Origin: Luteibacter jiangsuensis
GTDB taxonomy: Bacteria; Pseudomonadota; Gammaproteobacteria; Xanthomonadales; Rhodanobacteraceae
Reading direction: 5' to 3'
Assembly (NCBI RefSeq): GCF_011742555.1
Contig: NZ_JAAQQR010000002.1
Location: 124,001-188,000 of the forward strand
Length of the DNA: 64,000 bases
Below, piece after piece: positions 1-9,252 of the stretch (within the stretch, counting starts at the first letter, position 1; each line of letters opens with the position of its first letter). The notes beneath the pieces are model-generated. The model saw nothing but the letters and a program-made list of their open reading frames with translations. It was not told the origin of the DNA and made no database searches. The translations under genes were made by a program, and so were the position numbers.

Positions 1-1
1 C

Positions 2-796
2 TTCGTGGAGCACGCGCCCTCGCCTCGCCCGCGCGACACTCTCACGCGCGAGGTGAAGCCGGAGGAGGAAAAACTGACCGGCTTCGTCTTCAAGATCCAG
101 GCGAACATGGACCCCGCCCACCGCGACCGCGTGGCCTTCATGCGCGTGTGCTCTGGCACCTACACCGCCGGCATGAAAATGCTGCAGACGCGCACCGGCA
201 AGGAAGTGCGCATCGCCAACGCGCTCACCTTCATGGCCTCCGACCGCGAGATCGTCGAGCGTGCCTATCCGGGCGACGTCATCGGCCTGCACAACCATGG
301 CACCATCACCATCGGCGACACGTTCACCGAGGGCGAAGCGCTTTCCTTCACCGGCATTCCCAACTTCGCACCCGAGCTCTTCCGGCGTGCGCGCCTGCGC
401 GACCCCATGAAGATGAAGGCCCTGCAGAAGGGCCTGGCACAGTTGTCGGAGGAAGGCGCCACGCAATTCTTCCGGCCGCTGATGTCGAACGACCTGATCC
501 TCGGCGCGGTCGGCGTGCTGCAGTTCGACGTGGTGGCCTACCGTCTCAAGGACGAATACAACGTGGACGCCACGTTCGAGCAGGTGGGCGTGGCCACGGC
601 ACGCTGGATCCACTGCGACGACGCAAAGAAGCTGGAAGAGTTCCGCGAGAAGAACGCCGGCAACCTCGCCATCGATGCCGCCGGCGAACTGGTCTACCTG
701 GCACCCACCCGCGTCAACCTGCAGCTCGCGCAGGAACGCTGGCCGACGGTGCGCTTCTCGGCCACGCGCGAACACGCAGCCTCGGTCGAGGTCTGA
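2..796 (+). CDS. prfC: Peptide chain release factor 3, C-terminal part (5' truncated by window edge)
   Basis: This is the C-terminal half of RF3, the GTPase that removes RF1 and RF2 from the ribosome after peptide release. The GTPase domain lies upstream of the window. What remains begins before a GTG at position 5 that is an internal valine, not a start. The visible part covers translation-factor domains II and III, with signatures such as [42 protein letters not shown] and VGVLQFDVV, which match RF3 almost residue for residue as I recall the E. coli protein. The reading frame is intact to a TGA stop. Identification is secure; only the start is missing. Confidence 0.96.
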   Translation, partial: FVEHAPSPRPRDTLTREVKPEEEKLTGFVFKIQANMDPAHRDRVAFMRVCSGTYTAGMKMLQTRTGKEVRIANALTFMASDREIVERAYPGDVIGLHNHGTITIGDTFTEGEALSFTGIPNFAPELFRRARLRDPMKMKALQKGLAQLSEEGATQFFRPLMSNDLILGAVGVLQFDVVAYRLKDEYNVDATFEQVGVATARWIHCDDAKKLEEFREKNAGNLAIDAAGELVYLAPTRVNLQLAQERWPTVRFSATREHAASVEV

Positions 797-802
797 GGCC
801 GG

Positions 803-2461
803 CTACATCGGCGATGGATTGAGGAAGCGGTGGATGGCCTGCACCACCACCGATCCCTCCCCCACACTGGATGCCACGCGCTTGATCGAACCCGAGCGCA
901 CGTCGCCCACGGCGAACACGCCACGGAGCGTGGTGGCAAAGGGTGAGGGCGTGGCGTAGCCGTCCGCGTCCCGCCCGGTCAACACGAACCCTTTCCGGTC
1001 GAGGTCGAGGCAGCCGTCCAGCCAGGCGGTGTTGGGTTCGGCGCCGATCATGACGAACAAGCTACCCGCCTTGATCCGCTTCTGCGCGCCGTCCGCGCAT
1101 CGCCAACCCACCTCGCGCAAGTACGCATCGCCGTCCAGATGATCCACCTGACAGCGGGTATGCAGCGTGATTCGCGGCGATTGCGCGATCCGCTGCACCA
1201 GATAATCGGACATCGTAGAGGCCAACCCATCGCTGCGCACCAGGATGTGCACGTGCGCGGCGGTACGGGCGAGGAACACCGCCGCCTGCCCGGCACTGTT
1301 GCCGCCGCCGACCACCACCACTTCCTCGCCGGCGCACAGCGTGGCTTCCATCGCAGTGGCGGCGTAGTGGATACCCTGGCCTTCGAAACGCTCGTAATCG
1401 ACGTGATCCAGCTTGCGATAACGCGCCCCGGTGGCGACCACCACCGCGCGGGCACTGACCGATGTGCCGTCGTCGAGCAGGAGACGATAGGGATGTTTCG
1501 CGCAATCCATGCCCTGCACCGAGCGGGCGATGGCCATGTGCGCACCGAACTTCATCGCCTGCACCTGCGCACGCCCAGCGAGTGCCTGGCCCGAGATGCC
1601 GGTGGGAAAGCCGAGGTAGTTCTCGATCTTCGAACTCGTACCCGCCTGCCCACCCGGCGCCAGGGCCTCGAGCACCAGCGTGTCCAGGCCTTCGGAGGCG
1701 GCGTACACGGCGGCAGCCAACCCCGCCGGGCCCGCGCCGATCACGGCCAGGTCGTGCACGTGATCGCTGTCGAGCAGGATGGTGATGCCTAGTTCGTCCG
1801 CCAGCTGCGACGTGCTGGGACAACGAAGCACGCGCCGATCCGGCATGACCACCACGGGACACTCCGGCGGGCGGACACCCAGGCAGTCCAGCATATGCAC
1901 GGCGTCCTCGTCGACGTCGACATCGAGCAGCCGGTACGGGTAACCGTTGCGGATGAGGAAGCTGCGCAGGCGTATCGTGTCGGCGGCGTGCGAGGAACCG
2001 ACGAGAATCACGCCACCCTGCCCGCTCTGGATCAAGCCGACGCGACGCAGGATGAAGGCGCGCATGATGATTTCGCCGATGTCCGGTTCCCCGGAGACGA
2101 GCTTGCGGAACCCGACCGGGTCCACGCGGACGAGCCGCGTATCCGCACCGGTACGGCCGTTCACCATGACCTGCCTTTCGCTGAACAGGTCGACCTCGCC
2201 CGTGAACTGGCTGGGCCCGTGCACGGTGAATATGTTCGGCTGCCCGTCCTTGTCGAGGTCGTAGATCTCGATGCAGCCCTCGATCACGAAAAAGTAATCG
2301 ATGCGCCGGTCGCCCCGACGGAAGAGCACGGTGCCCGCGGGCACCGTCTCCTCGACACCGTATTTGACGAGACGCGCGGCCATCTCGTCGTTGAGCCTCG
2401 GGAACGTCTGCTCGCGCCGGTTCTGCGGGCTGGACGGGTCGTTGTCGGGCGGAATGGCCAT
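803..2461 (-). CDS. Cyclic-nucleotide-binding domain / thioredoxin-reductase-like FAD oxidoreductase fusion
   Basis: A 552-residue three-part protein. Residues about 20-140 form a cyclic-nucleotide-binding (CAP effector) domain, with FRRGDRRIDYFFVIEGCIEIY and FTGEVDLFS. Residues about 150-225 look like a thioredoxin/glutaredoxin fold (VILVGSSHAADTIRLRSFL) without a CxxC. Residues about 235-550 are a thioredoxin-reductase-like FAD/NAD(P) module with DLAVIGAGPAGLAAAVYAA, a second dinucleotide site VVVVGGGNSAGQAAVFLAR and the FAD-closing motif GVFAVGDVRSGSIKRVASSVGEG. The place where classical thioredoxin reductase carries its CxxC reads YAATAMEA, so the redox disulfide is absent. It is predicted to be cytoplasmic. 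The family is known but poorly characterised; electron acceptor and effector cannot be read from the sequence. It is transcribed divergently from the CPBP gene. Confidence 0.85.
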   Translation of the reverse strand: MAIPPDNDPSSPQNRREQTFPRLNDEMAARLVKYGVEETVPAGTVLFRRGDRRIDYFFVIEGCIEIYDLDKDGQPNIFTVHGPSQFTGEVDLFSERQVMVNGRTGADTRLVRVDPVGFRKLVSGEPDIGEIIMRAFILRRVGLIQSGQGGVILVGSSHAADTIRLRSFLIRNGYPYRLLDVDVDEDAVHMLDCLGVRPPECPVVVMPDRRVLRCPSTSQLADELGITILLDSDHVHDLAVIGAGPAGLAAAVYAASEGLDTLVLEALAPGGQAGTSSKIENYLGFPTGISGQALAGRAQVQAMKFGAHMAIARSVQGMDCAKHPYRLLLDDGTSVSARAVVVATGARYRKLDHVDYERFEGQGIHYAATAMEATLCAGEEVVVVGGGNSAGQAAVFLARTAAHVHILVRSDGLASTMSDYLVQRIAQSPRITLHTRCQVDHLDGDAYLREVGWRCADGAQKRIKAGSLFVMIGAEPNTAWLDGCLDLDRKGFVLTGRDADGYATPSPFATTLRGVFAVGDVRSGSIKRVASSVGEGSVVVQAIHRFLNPSPM

Positions 2462-2592
2462 CGGTATCGATCCGGGAACGCGGGTAGTGACTCGGCCCAG
2501 GGACCTTAGCGGAACCGGAGCGGGGCGGCTTGTATCGGAACACCATCATGCCTGCGTAGACTGCGGCTGCAAGCCCATCGACCGAGAGCCCC

Positions 2593-3510
2593 ATGTCCGT
2601 TCAACCCACCGAAGCGACGCCGCCGTCGCCGACCCCATCACTGCCCCTGCGACTCCTGCGTTCGCCCCTGGGCCGCATCGTCGGCTTCTTCATCACGATG
2701 ATCGCGCTCCGCTTCATCGCCGGACGCGTGTACCACGGCCTGGGCCTGCCCCGCTCCGACCTTTCCTTCGATCAGGTCACACCGTTGATCGAGGCGCTGC
2801 GCCTGGCACCGGTCGTCCTCGCTTACTGGCTGCTCGTGCGCACCATCGAGAATCGCCGGGTGGACGAGCTGGCGGCGCGGAAAGCCGTCCCGCATCTCCT
2901 GCTGGGCATCGCCGGCGGCGCCGTCGTGTTCTCGCTGGTGGTCGGCAGCCTATGGGCGCTGGGCGCCTACGTGGTCGACAGTGTTAACCGCGACGTGCAC
3001 TGGCTCGGCCCCATCCTGGTCATGGGCGTGGGGGCCGGAGTCGGCGAGGAAATCATCAGCCGCGGCGTGATTTTCCGCATCGTCGAGGAAGGACTGGGCA
3101 CCTGGGCGGCGTTGCTGCTCTCCGCCGCGGTGTTCGGCGGCCTGCACATCTGGAATCCGAACGCCACGGCCTGGAGCGCGCTGGCCATCGCGCTGGAAGC
3201 CGGGCTGCTGTTCGGCCTGCTCTACCACGTGACCCGCTCGCTCTGGGTCTGCATGGGTGCGCATGCCGCATGGAACGTGGCGCAGGGCCCTTTCTATGGC
3301 ATTCCCGTGTCGGGTTTCGAGCAGCGCGGCCTTCTGGCTTCGCACATGCAGGGGCCCGACTGGCTGACCGGCGGGGCCTTCGGGGCGGAGGCATCGGTGG
3401 TCGCGCTGGGCCTGTGCTCCGTGGCGACTGCCGCCTGCCTGGCGATCGCCGTGCGCCGTGGCAGCCTGCTGGCGCCGTCTTGGCGACGGAAGCGCGTGGC
3501 CGTCGCGTGA
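2593..3510 (+). CDS. CPBP family intramembrane glutamic endopeptidase
   Basis: A 305-residue integral membrane protein with about seven or eight hydrophobic segments. It carries the CPBP (Rce1/CAAX-protease-like, ABI) motifs: Glu152-Glu153-x3-Arg157 (GEEIISRG), His185 in GGLHIWNPNA and His224 in GAHAAWN. In the family these residues sit inside the membrane and activate water for peptide cleavage. Substrates of bacterial members are mostly unknown; some serve bacteriocin immunity or maturation. The gene stands alone between the divergent FAD oxidoreductase and the histidine kinase. The catalytic set is complete, so the protein should be active, in contrast to the second CPBP protein near 10.3-11.1 kb. 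Confidence 0.88.
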   Translation: MSVQPTEATPPSPTPSLPLRLLRSPLGRIVGFFITMIALRFIAGRVYHGLGLPRSDLSFDQVTPLIEALRLAPVVLAYWLLVRTIENRRVDELAARKAVPHLLLGIAGGAVVFSLVVGSLWALGAYVVDSVNRDVHWLGPILVMGVGAGVGEEIISRGVIFRIVEEGLGTWAALLLSAAVFGGLHIWNPNATAWSALAIALEAGLLFGLLYHVTRSLWVCMGAHAAWNVAQGPFYGIPVSGFEQRGLLASHMQGPDWLTGGAFGAEASVVALGLCSVATAACLAIAVRRGSLLAPSWRRKRVAVA

Positions 3511-3610
3511 CCGACGTCACATTCTGAGCCCTGTCCCACGGATGAAAACGTCCGTTGGGTGTACCAACGTAGGCGAAGCATCGTCGTCTGCCGGAACCAG
3601 CGATCCAAGC

Positions 3611-6600
3611 ATGCCCACTTCCACCACGCGGAACACCTGGCTGGCCGACCAGCCGTTGCAACGCAAGATCCTACTCGCCATCGGCGCGCTGCTGGCCCTG
3701 TTCGTCGCCACCAACCTCACGAACCTGGCTTCGATCGGCCGCGAGGCCGAAACCCGCGGCTGGTCATCGCACACGTACGTGGTGCTGCTCACCCTGGCGG
3801 ACGTGAGCGATGCGGCGCGAGCACGCCAGGTCGCGGTGCGCGGTTACCTGCTGAGCCGCGACGAAGGGGAATACGCCGACTTCGAAGCCGCAGATGCAGC
3901 GCTTTCGAGCCACCTGGCGACGCTTCGCCAGCTGACCGCCGACAATCCGCTGCAGCAGTCGCGCCTCGATCGCCTGCAGGATCTCCTTGACCGCCGACGC
4001 GAGGAGGCCATCACCCACGCGCTGCGTCCGATGCGTGCCGCCAGCGGCGCTGCCACACCCGAGGCCGCCTCAGCGCGCGAGGCAATCCGGGCGCGCTATT
4101 TCGCGGAACACAGCCTGACGACGGAGGACATGCGCAAAGTCATCGACACCATGTCATCCACCGAGCGGGGCCTGCTCGATGCGCGCAATGCCGAGGTGGA
4201 GCGTCAACTGCGATTCATCCGCTGGATCGATCTGGGCTCCCTGCTTGCCTGCCTCGCCTTCGGCCTGTTCGTGATTCGCATGACGGCCCTTCTGGTCACG
4301 CGACCGATCGTGAAGATGACAGGCCTGATGACGCGGCTCGCCGGCCACGACCATACGATCGAGGTACGCCAGCTGACCCGTGGCGACGAGATCGGCGAGA
4401 TGGCCCGTGCCTTGCAGGTCTTCAAGGAGATGGCCATCGAATCGGACGGCCGGACCTGGCTGAAGTCGTCGGTGGCCTCCATCTCCAACAAGCTGCAGGA
4501 GGCCACCACCTTCGGCACGTTCGCTGGGACGCTCATGTCCGAACTGGCGCCTCGCCTTGGCGCCGGCCTCTGCGCCTTCTATGCGAGGCGGCCGGAGTCG
4601 AGGAAGTTCGAGTTGCTGGGCAGCTACGGATACAAGGCGCAGCAGCAGGCGCCGCGGATGATCGAATCCGGCGAGGGGCTGGTGGGACAGGCGGCACTCG
4701 AACGCCACGCGATCGTGTTGAACGACGTTCCCGACCATTACGCAAGCATCCACTCCGCCACGGGTGGGGCACCGCCACGAAGCGTCTTGCTGCTGCCGGT
4801 GATTTCGCGGGAGGACGTGCTCGGCGTCATCGAAGTCGCCAGCTTCACTCCCCTGACCGACATGCAGCGGGAATTGCTCGACGAACTGATGCCGATTGTC
4901 GCCCTGTCGCTGGAGAACCTGCGCCGCACGGCGGAACTGCAGGAGCAGTCGCAGCGATTGATGGCCTCGGAAGAAGAGTTGCGCGTGCAGGCCGAGGAGC
5001 TACACGTTTCCAACGAGGAACTTCGCGAAAAAGGGAACACGCTCAACCGGCAGAACGACGCACTGGAGGCACTCCAGCGGGAAACGCAGGAGAAGGCCGA
5101 GGAACTGGCCAGGGCGAGCCAGTACAAGTCCGAGTTCCTCGCGAACATGTCGCACGAACTGCGCACGCCACTCAACAGCCTGCTCATCCTGTCGCGCAGT
5201 CTGGCGGACAACGACGAGGAAAATCTCACCGGGGAGCAGGTCGAATCCGCCCGAATCATCCACGATGCAGGCTCCAGTCTGCTCCGCCTGATCAACGACA
5301 TCCTCGACCTGTCGAAAGTCGAGGCGGGCAAGATGGAACTGGCCATCGACACCGTTTCCCTCGCCGACCTGGTGCGCACACTCGGCCGCACGTTCAACCA
5401 CGTGGCGCGCGACAAGAAGCTGAGCTTCGATATCCGGCTCTCGCCGGAGCTTCCTGCCACCATCCGCACCGACGGCGGCAAGCTGGAACAAGTCGTCAAC
5501 AACCTCCTGAGCAACGCCTTCAAGTTCACCTCGCGGGGCGGCGTCGACGTCGACATCGCACGGCCCGCCAGGAATGCCCCGTTGCCGGCAGGACTGGATC
5601 CCGCTCGGAGCATCGCCATCGCCGTCAAGGATTCGGGCATCGGCATCCCCGCCGACAAGTTCCAGCGGGTGTTCCATGCGTTCGAGCAGGTGGATGCGAG
5701 CACCAGCCGCCAATTCGGCGGCACGGGGCTGGGCCTGGCCATCTCGCGGCGCATCGCCGCGCTGCTCGGTGGCGACATAGGGCTGCGCAGCGAACCCGGT
5801 GACGGCAGCACCTTCACGGTCTACATTCCCGAGGACACTCCCGAGCCGGACAGCCACCCGGAGGCTATCCCGGCGCAGCGCGCCGCCGCGGAGGCCACAC
5901 TCCCCGTGTCGCCGGCACTGCTTCCGGAGGGCGTCGACGACGACCGCGCGAACATAGAACCGGGCGACACGGTGATCCTCGTCGTCGAGGACGATCCCGC
6001 CTTCGCCCGTATCCTGGCCGACATGATCCGGCGCAAGGGCTACCGCGTGCTGGCAACGACGGACGGCGAGTCGGGCCTTGCGCTCGCACGCCGCCATCGC
6101 CCCACGGGCATCCTGCTGGATGTGATGCTCCCGGGCATGGACGGCTGGACGGTGATCGAGCGCCTCAAGGGCGACCCGGCCACCCGGCACATACCGGTGC
6201 ATTTCATTTCTGCCACGGACGACGCAACGCGCGGGTTGGAACTCGGCGCGGTCGGCTTCCTCACCAAACCGGTAAGCCGGGAATCCATCATCGCGGCCTT
6301 CGATCGCCTCGTGCATTTTTCGGAGGGTCGCACGCGACAGGTCCTGGTGGTGGACGACGACGCGGGCGCCCGCGCTGCCGTGCGCACGCTGCTGAAAGAC
6401 GACGAAGTCACCGTCGACGAAGCCGGCACCGGAGAAGACGCGCTGACGATGACGGCCGGCAAGACCTACGACTGCATCGTGCTCGATCTCGGGTTGCCGG
6501 GCATGTCTGGATTCGACTTCATGGAACAGTTGTCGCAGCGCGGGAATGCGCCGCCGGTGGTGGTCTATTCCGGCCGTGACCTCTCGCGCGAGGACAGCAT

Positions 6601-7138
6601 GCGCATTCGCCGGCACACCGACAGCATCGTAATGAAGGGCGGCCGTTCCCCGGACCGCCTGCTCGACGAAGTGAGTCTGTTCCTGCACTCGATCCGCCAG
6701 GACGCGTCTCCCACTGCCGGGACCGGCCAAGCCACGTCCGGCGGCGGCGAGGCCACCTTGCAGGGACGCCGCGTGCTCCTCGTGGACGACGACATGCGCA
6801 ACCTTTTCGCGTTGTCGAAAGTGCTCCGCAGCAAAGGCATCGACGTGGCCATGGCCCAGGACGGCCGGAAGGCGCTGGACATGCTGGACAAGCGCCCCGA
6901 CCTGGAGCTGGTGCTGATGGATGTAATGATGCCCGGCATGGACGGTTACGAAACCATGCGCGAGATCCGCGCGCGGCCTGCGGTGGCCCATGTTCCCATC
7001 ATCGCGCTGACGGCAAAGGCCATGCGGGGCGATCGCGAACGGTGCCTGGAAGCGGGCGCCAACGACTACCTGTCCAAGCCCATCGACGTGAGTCGCCTGC
7101 TCTCGATGATCCGCGCATGGCTGTCGCCGCGCGACTGA
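3611..7138 (+). CDS. Hybrid sensor histidine kinase with CHASE3-like sensor, HAMP, GAF and three receiver domains
   Basis: About 1175 residues from the ATG at 3611; the frame stays open upstream (ATG at 3542, and back into the CPBP gene), and no strong ribosome site decides between starts. Order: TM1 (about 20-36), periplasmic CHASE3-like helices, TM2 (about 203-225), HAMP, GAF, coiled coil, HisKA with phospho-His515 in ANMSHELRTPLNS, HATPase with NLLSNAFKF and GGTGLGLAIS, then three receivers with phospho-Asp near 837, 959 and 1104. The three consecutive receivers suggest an internal phosphorelay or branching output with no Hpt domain of its own. The next gene, a REC-GGDEF protein 21 bp downstream, is the probable partner and would link the signal to cyclic di-GMP. 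The stimulus is unknown. Confidence 0.9.
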   Translation: MPTSTTRNTWLADQPLQRKILLAIGALLALFVATNLTNLASIGREAETRGWSSHTYVVLLTLADVSDAARARQVAVRGYLLSRDEGEYADFEAADAALSSHLATLRQLTADNPLQQSRLDRLQDLLDRRREEAITHALRPMRAASGAATPEAASAREAIRARYFAEHSLTTEDMRKVIDTMSSTERGLLDARNAEVERQLRFIRWIDLGSLLACLAFGLFVIRMTALLVTRPIVKMTGLMTRLAGHDHTIEVRQLTRGDEIGEMARALQVFKEMAIESDGRTWLKSSVASISNKLQEATTFGTFAGTLMSELAPRLGAGLCAFYARRPESRKFELLGSYGYKAQQQAPRMIESGEGLVGQAALERHAIVLNDVPDHYASIHSATGGAPPRSVLLLPVISREDVLGVIEVASFTPLTDMQRELLDELMPIVALSLENLRRTAELQEQSQRLMASEEELRVQAEELHVSNEELREKGNTLNRQNDALEALQRETQEKAEELARASQYKSEFLANMSHELRTPLNSLLILSRSLADNDEENLTGEQVESARIIHDAGSSLLRLINDILDLSKVEAGKMELAIDTVSLADLVRTLGRTFNHVARDKKLSFDIRLSPELPATIRTDGGKLEQVVNNLLSNAFKFTSRGGVDVDIARPARNAPLPAGLDPARSIAIAVKDSGIGIPADKFQRVFHAFEQVDASTSRQFGGTGLGLAISRRIAALLGGDIGLRSEPGDGSTFTVYIPEDTPEPDSHPEAIPAQRAAAEATLPVSPALLPEGVDDDRANIEPGDTVILVVEDDPAFARILADMIRRKGYRVLATTDGESGLALARRHRPTGILLDVMLPGMDGWTVIERLKGDPATRHIPVHFISATDDATRGLELGAVGFLTKPVSRESIIAAFDRLVHFSEGRTRQVLVVDDDAGARAAVRTLLKDDEVTVDEAGTGEDALTMTAGKTYDCIVLDLGLPGMSGFDFMEQLSQRGNAPPVVVYSGRDLSREDSMRIRRHTDSIVMKGGRSPDRLLDEVSLFLHSIRQDASPTAGTGQATSGGGEATLQGRRVLLVDDDMRNLFALSKVLRSKGIDVAMAQDGRKALDMLDKRPDLELVLMDVMMPGMDGYETMREIRARPAVAHVPIIALTAKAMRGDRERCLEAGANDYLSKPIDVSRLLSMIRAWLSPRD

Positions 7139-7159
7139 CGTGAACATTGAACCCCGACC

Positions 7160-8146
7160 ATGAATCCGATCCGCCCCAAGATCCTCGTCGTCGACGACAC
7201 GCCCGGCAACCTCGTCGCGATGCGCCGCCTCCTCGCGCGCGCCGATGCCGACATCTTCGAAGCGTCCAGCGGCAACGAAGCGCTGGCACTATGCCTGGAT
7301 CACCAATTCGCCCTGGTGCTGCTGGACGTGAACATGCCGGAGATGGATGGTTTCGAGGTGGCCGAACTCATCTCGGAAGCGGACCACCTGCGCGAAACGC
7401 CGATCATCTTCGTCACGGCTGCCTATGCGGACGACATCAACCGGATCAAGGGGTACCGTTCCGGTGCAGTCGATTACATCGCCAAGCCGATCGACGACGT
7501 GATCCTCCAGTCGAAGGTAAGGGTCTTCCTGGAGCTGTACCGCGCCCGGGCACTACTGCAGCAGGCGCTGGACGAGCTGTCGTTGCGCAACGCCCAGCTC
7601 ACGAATGAGGTGGCCGAGCGCATCCGCATGGAACAACTCGTGCGACACCAGGCCACCCACGATGCGCTCACGGGGCTGCCGAACCGCATGTTGTTCCGCG
7701 AACGCATGGAGGAGGCGATCGCGAACGATACCGGCGACACCCGCTACGCCCTCGCCTACCTCGACATCGACGGGTTCAAGGCCGTGAACGACGAGCAGGG
7801 ACATGCCGCGGGCGACGAACTGCTGAAAGCCATCGCGGGGCGCATCGATGCGCGTACCCGCGCCACCGACACCGTGGCGCGCCTGGGCGGCGACGAGTTC
7901 GCCGTGCTGTTGCACGATACGCCTGACGGGGCCACCGCCCTCGCCCGTTGTCAGGTGCTGTGCGACGCCATCAGCGAACCCTATACGCTCCATGTCGGCG
8001 AACAGCGGATCCCCGCCCGGATCGGCGCCAGCATTGGCGTCACACTGTTCGAGCGAGGCGCGGACTACGACGACGTGGTCATCGCGGCGGACGTGGCGAT
8101 GTACGTCGCCAAGCGTGGCGGAAAAAACCGCTGCGTGCTTGGCTGA
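7160..8146 (+). CDS. Response regulator with GGDEF diguanylate cyclase domain
   Basis: 328 residues. The N-terminal receiver starts ILVVDDTPGN and has its phospho-acceptor Asp56 in LLDVNMPEMDGF and the switch lysine in YIAKPIDD. A coiled linker (about 125-165) leads to a GGDEF domain with an intact active site, GGDEF at 243-247. The inhibitory site RATD lies exactly five residues upstream (RATDTVARLGGDEF), so the enzyme should make cyclic di-GMP from GTP and be product-inhibited. No EAL domain follows. It lies 21 bp after the hybrid kinase and is probably its output. A link to motility or biofilm is plausible for such pairs but inferred. Confidence 0.93.
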   Translation: MNPIRPKILVVDDTPGNLVAMRRLLARADADIFEASSGNEALALCLDHQFALVLLDVNMPEMDGFEVAELISEADHLRETPIIFVTAAYADDINRIKGYRSGAVDYIAKPIDDVILQSKVRVFLELYRARALLQQALDELSLRNAQLTNEVAERIRMEQLVRHQATHDALTGLPNRMLFRERMEEAIANDTGDTRYALAYLDIDGFKAVNDEQGHAAGDELLKAIAGRIDARTRATDTVARLGGDEFAVLLHDTPDGATALARCQVLCDAISEPYTLHVGEQRIPARIGASIGVTLFERGADYDDVVIAADVAMYVAKRGGKNRCVLG

Positions 8147-8168
8147 CTGGCACCGAGCGCTCTCCCTC

Positions 8169-8245
8169 TGGGAGCCGCTTCGGCGGCGATACCTACTGCG
8201 GGAATGCCCGCTGCCGCGGGATCGCCGGCGTAGCCGGCTCCCACA
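8169..8245. repeat. REP-like palindromic pair (copy 1)
   Basis: Two inverted arms face each other. The left arm begins GGGAGCCGCTTCGGCGGCGAT at 8170; the right arm is ATCGCCGGCGTAGCCGGCTC with the closing CCCACA at 8240-8245. Each arm is itself a stem (GCCGCTTCGGCGGC; GCCGGCGTAGCCGGC). The unit lies between the convergent GGDEF and LysR genes. The same architecture recurs near 12.0, 33.6, 56.7 and 57.5-57.7 kb. Confidence 0.85.
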
Positions 8246-8284
8246 GGCGGTTTGACCGGACCCGGGGGAATGAAGCAAAAGGCT

Positions 8285-9160
8285 TCAAAGACTCTCCAGG
8301 AACGTCTCCAGCAAGGCCCCGCGGTAGCGCTGCCGGTGCAGCAGCACCGACAGGGTCCGTCGCAGGTCGAGGAACGGCGTGGGGAGCACAACGAGGTGCC
8401 CCGCCTGCACCGCGTCGCCGACGGCTACTTCCGGCAGGCAGGCAATGCCGAGGCCCGCGATAACCGCCTGCTTGATGGCCTCCGACTGGTCGAGTTCCAG
8501 CACCGTGGTTCCTTCGGGCAGCTCGGCCAGGGCGCGCTCGCTCAAGGCACGGGTAGCCGACCCGCGCTCGCGAAGCACCCAGCGTTGCCCGGCGAAATCC
8601 TCACGGCGCAGCCGCTTCTTCGCTGCCAGCCCATGATCGGGCCGGGCGCAAACCACCAGACGGTCCTCCCGCCAGGGACGCACTTCCAGCGCAGGGTGCG
8701 TCACGGGCCCTTCGACGCAACCGACGTCGAAGTCGTGATCGAGTACGCCCTGCGCGATGCGCGCGGTGTTGGCCACGCCCAACCGCAACGACACACCTGG
8801 ATGCGCGGTGGCGTAGGGGCCCAGCAGGTCGCCCACGAGGTAGTTGCCGATCGTATTGCTCGCGCCCACGCCGATCTCGCCGGCCAGCCCGGTCACCGAG
8901 CCCTGGGCCATGCGCGCGAATTCGGCATGGCGCTCGATCAGTTCGCGAGCCAGTGGAAGAAGCTGGCGGCCGCGATCGTTGAGGCGCAGACGGCCGCGTT
9001 CGCGCGAAAACACCGGAGAGCCGATCTGCCGCTCCAGTTCGGCCAACGCCATGCTGGCCGCAGGCTGGCTCATGAACAGCCGCTCGCTGGCGGCACGCAC
9101 GCTGCCGGACGTGGCAACGGCCACAAAGACCTCGATCTGGCGGGGGCTGAACGAATTCAT
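8285..9160 (-). CDS. LysR-family transcriptional regulator (YeiE-like), divergent from the YeiH-type transporter
   Basis: 291 residues. The N-terminal winged helix-turn-helix (about 5-64) reads FSPRQIEVFVAVATSGSVRA and FMSQPAASMALAELERQIG, typical LysR. Residues about 90-290 are the substrate-binding-like effector domain. It is transcribed away from the YeiH-family gene, with 92 bp between the two starts. The same arrangement (yeiE next to yeiH) is known in E. coli. It probably controls the transporter and itself through an inverted repeat in the gap. The co-inducer cannot be read from sequence; for YeiE-type regulators sulfite has been proposed. Confidence 0.88.
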   Translation of the reverse strand: MNSFSPRQIEVFVAVATSGSVRAASERLFMSQPAASMALAELERQIGSPVFSRERGRLRLNDRGRQLLPLARELIERHAEFARMAQGSVTGLAGEIGVGASNTIGNYLVGDLLGPYATAHPGVSLRLGVANTARIAQGVLDHDFDVGCVEGPVTHPALEVRPWREDRLVVCARPDHGLAAKKRLRREDFAGQRWVLRERGSATRALSERALAELPEGTTVLELDQSEAIKQAVIAGLGIACLPEVAVGDAVQAGHLVVLPTPFLDLRRTLSVLLHRQRYRGALLETFLESL

Positions 9161-9179
9161 AAGTACTATTTATACCTAG

Positions 9180-9205
9180 CATAAAGCATTTTCAATATGC
9201 TTATG
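9180..9205. promoter_or_regulatory. Candidate LysR operator in the LysR/YeiH divergent gap
   Basis: An AT-rich stretch in otherwise GC-rich DNA holds the imperfect inverted repeat CATAAAGCAT - six or seven bases - ATGCTTATG. It has the T-N11-A flavour of LysR boxes and lies between the two divergent starts. This is a prediction from symmetry and position only. Confidence 0.5.
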
Positions 9206-9252
9206 ATTCGTCCGCGCGGACAATAGGCACAGCTTCCAAAGGGAATCCGCCC

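Noticed and set aside
5000-7147. Minus-strand open frame of 715 codons opposite the hybrid kinase
   Set aside because: Antisense shadow of a well-supported kinase; no recognisable domain.
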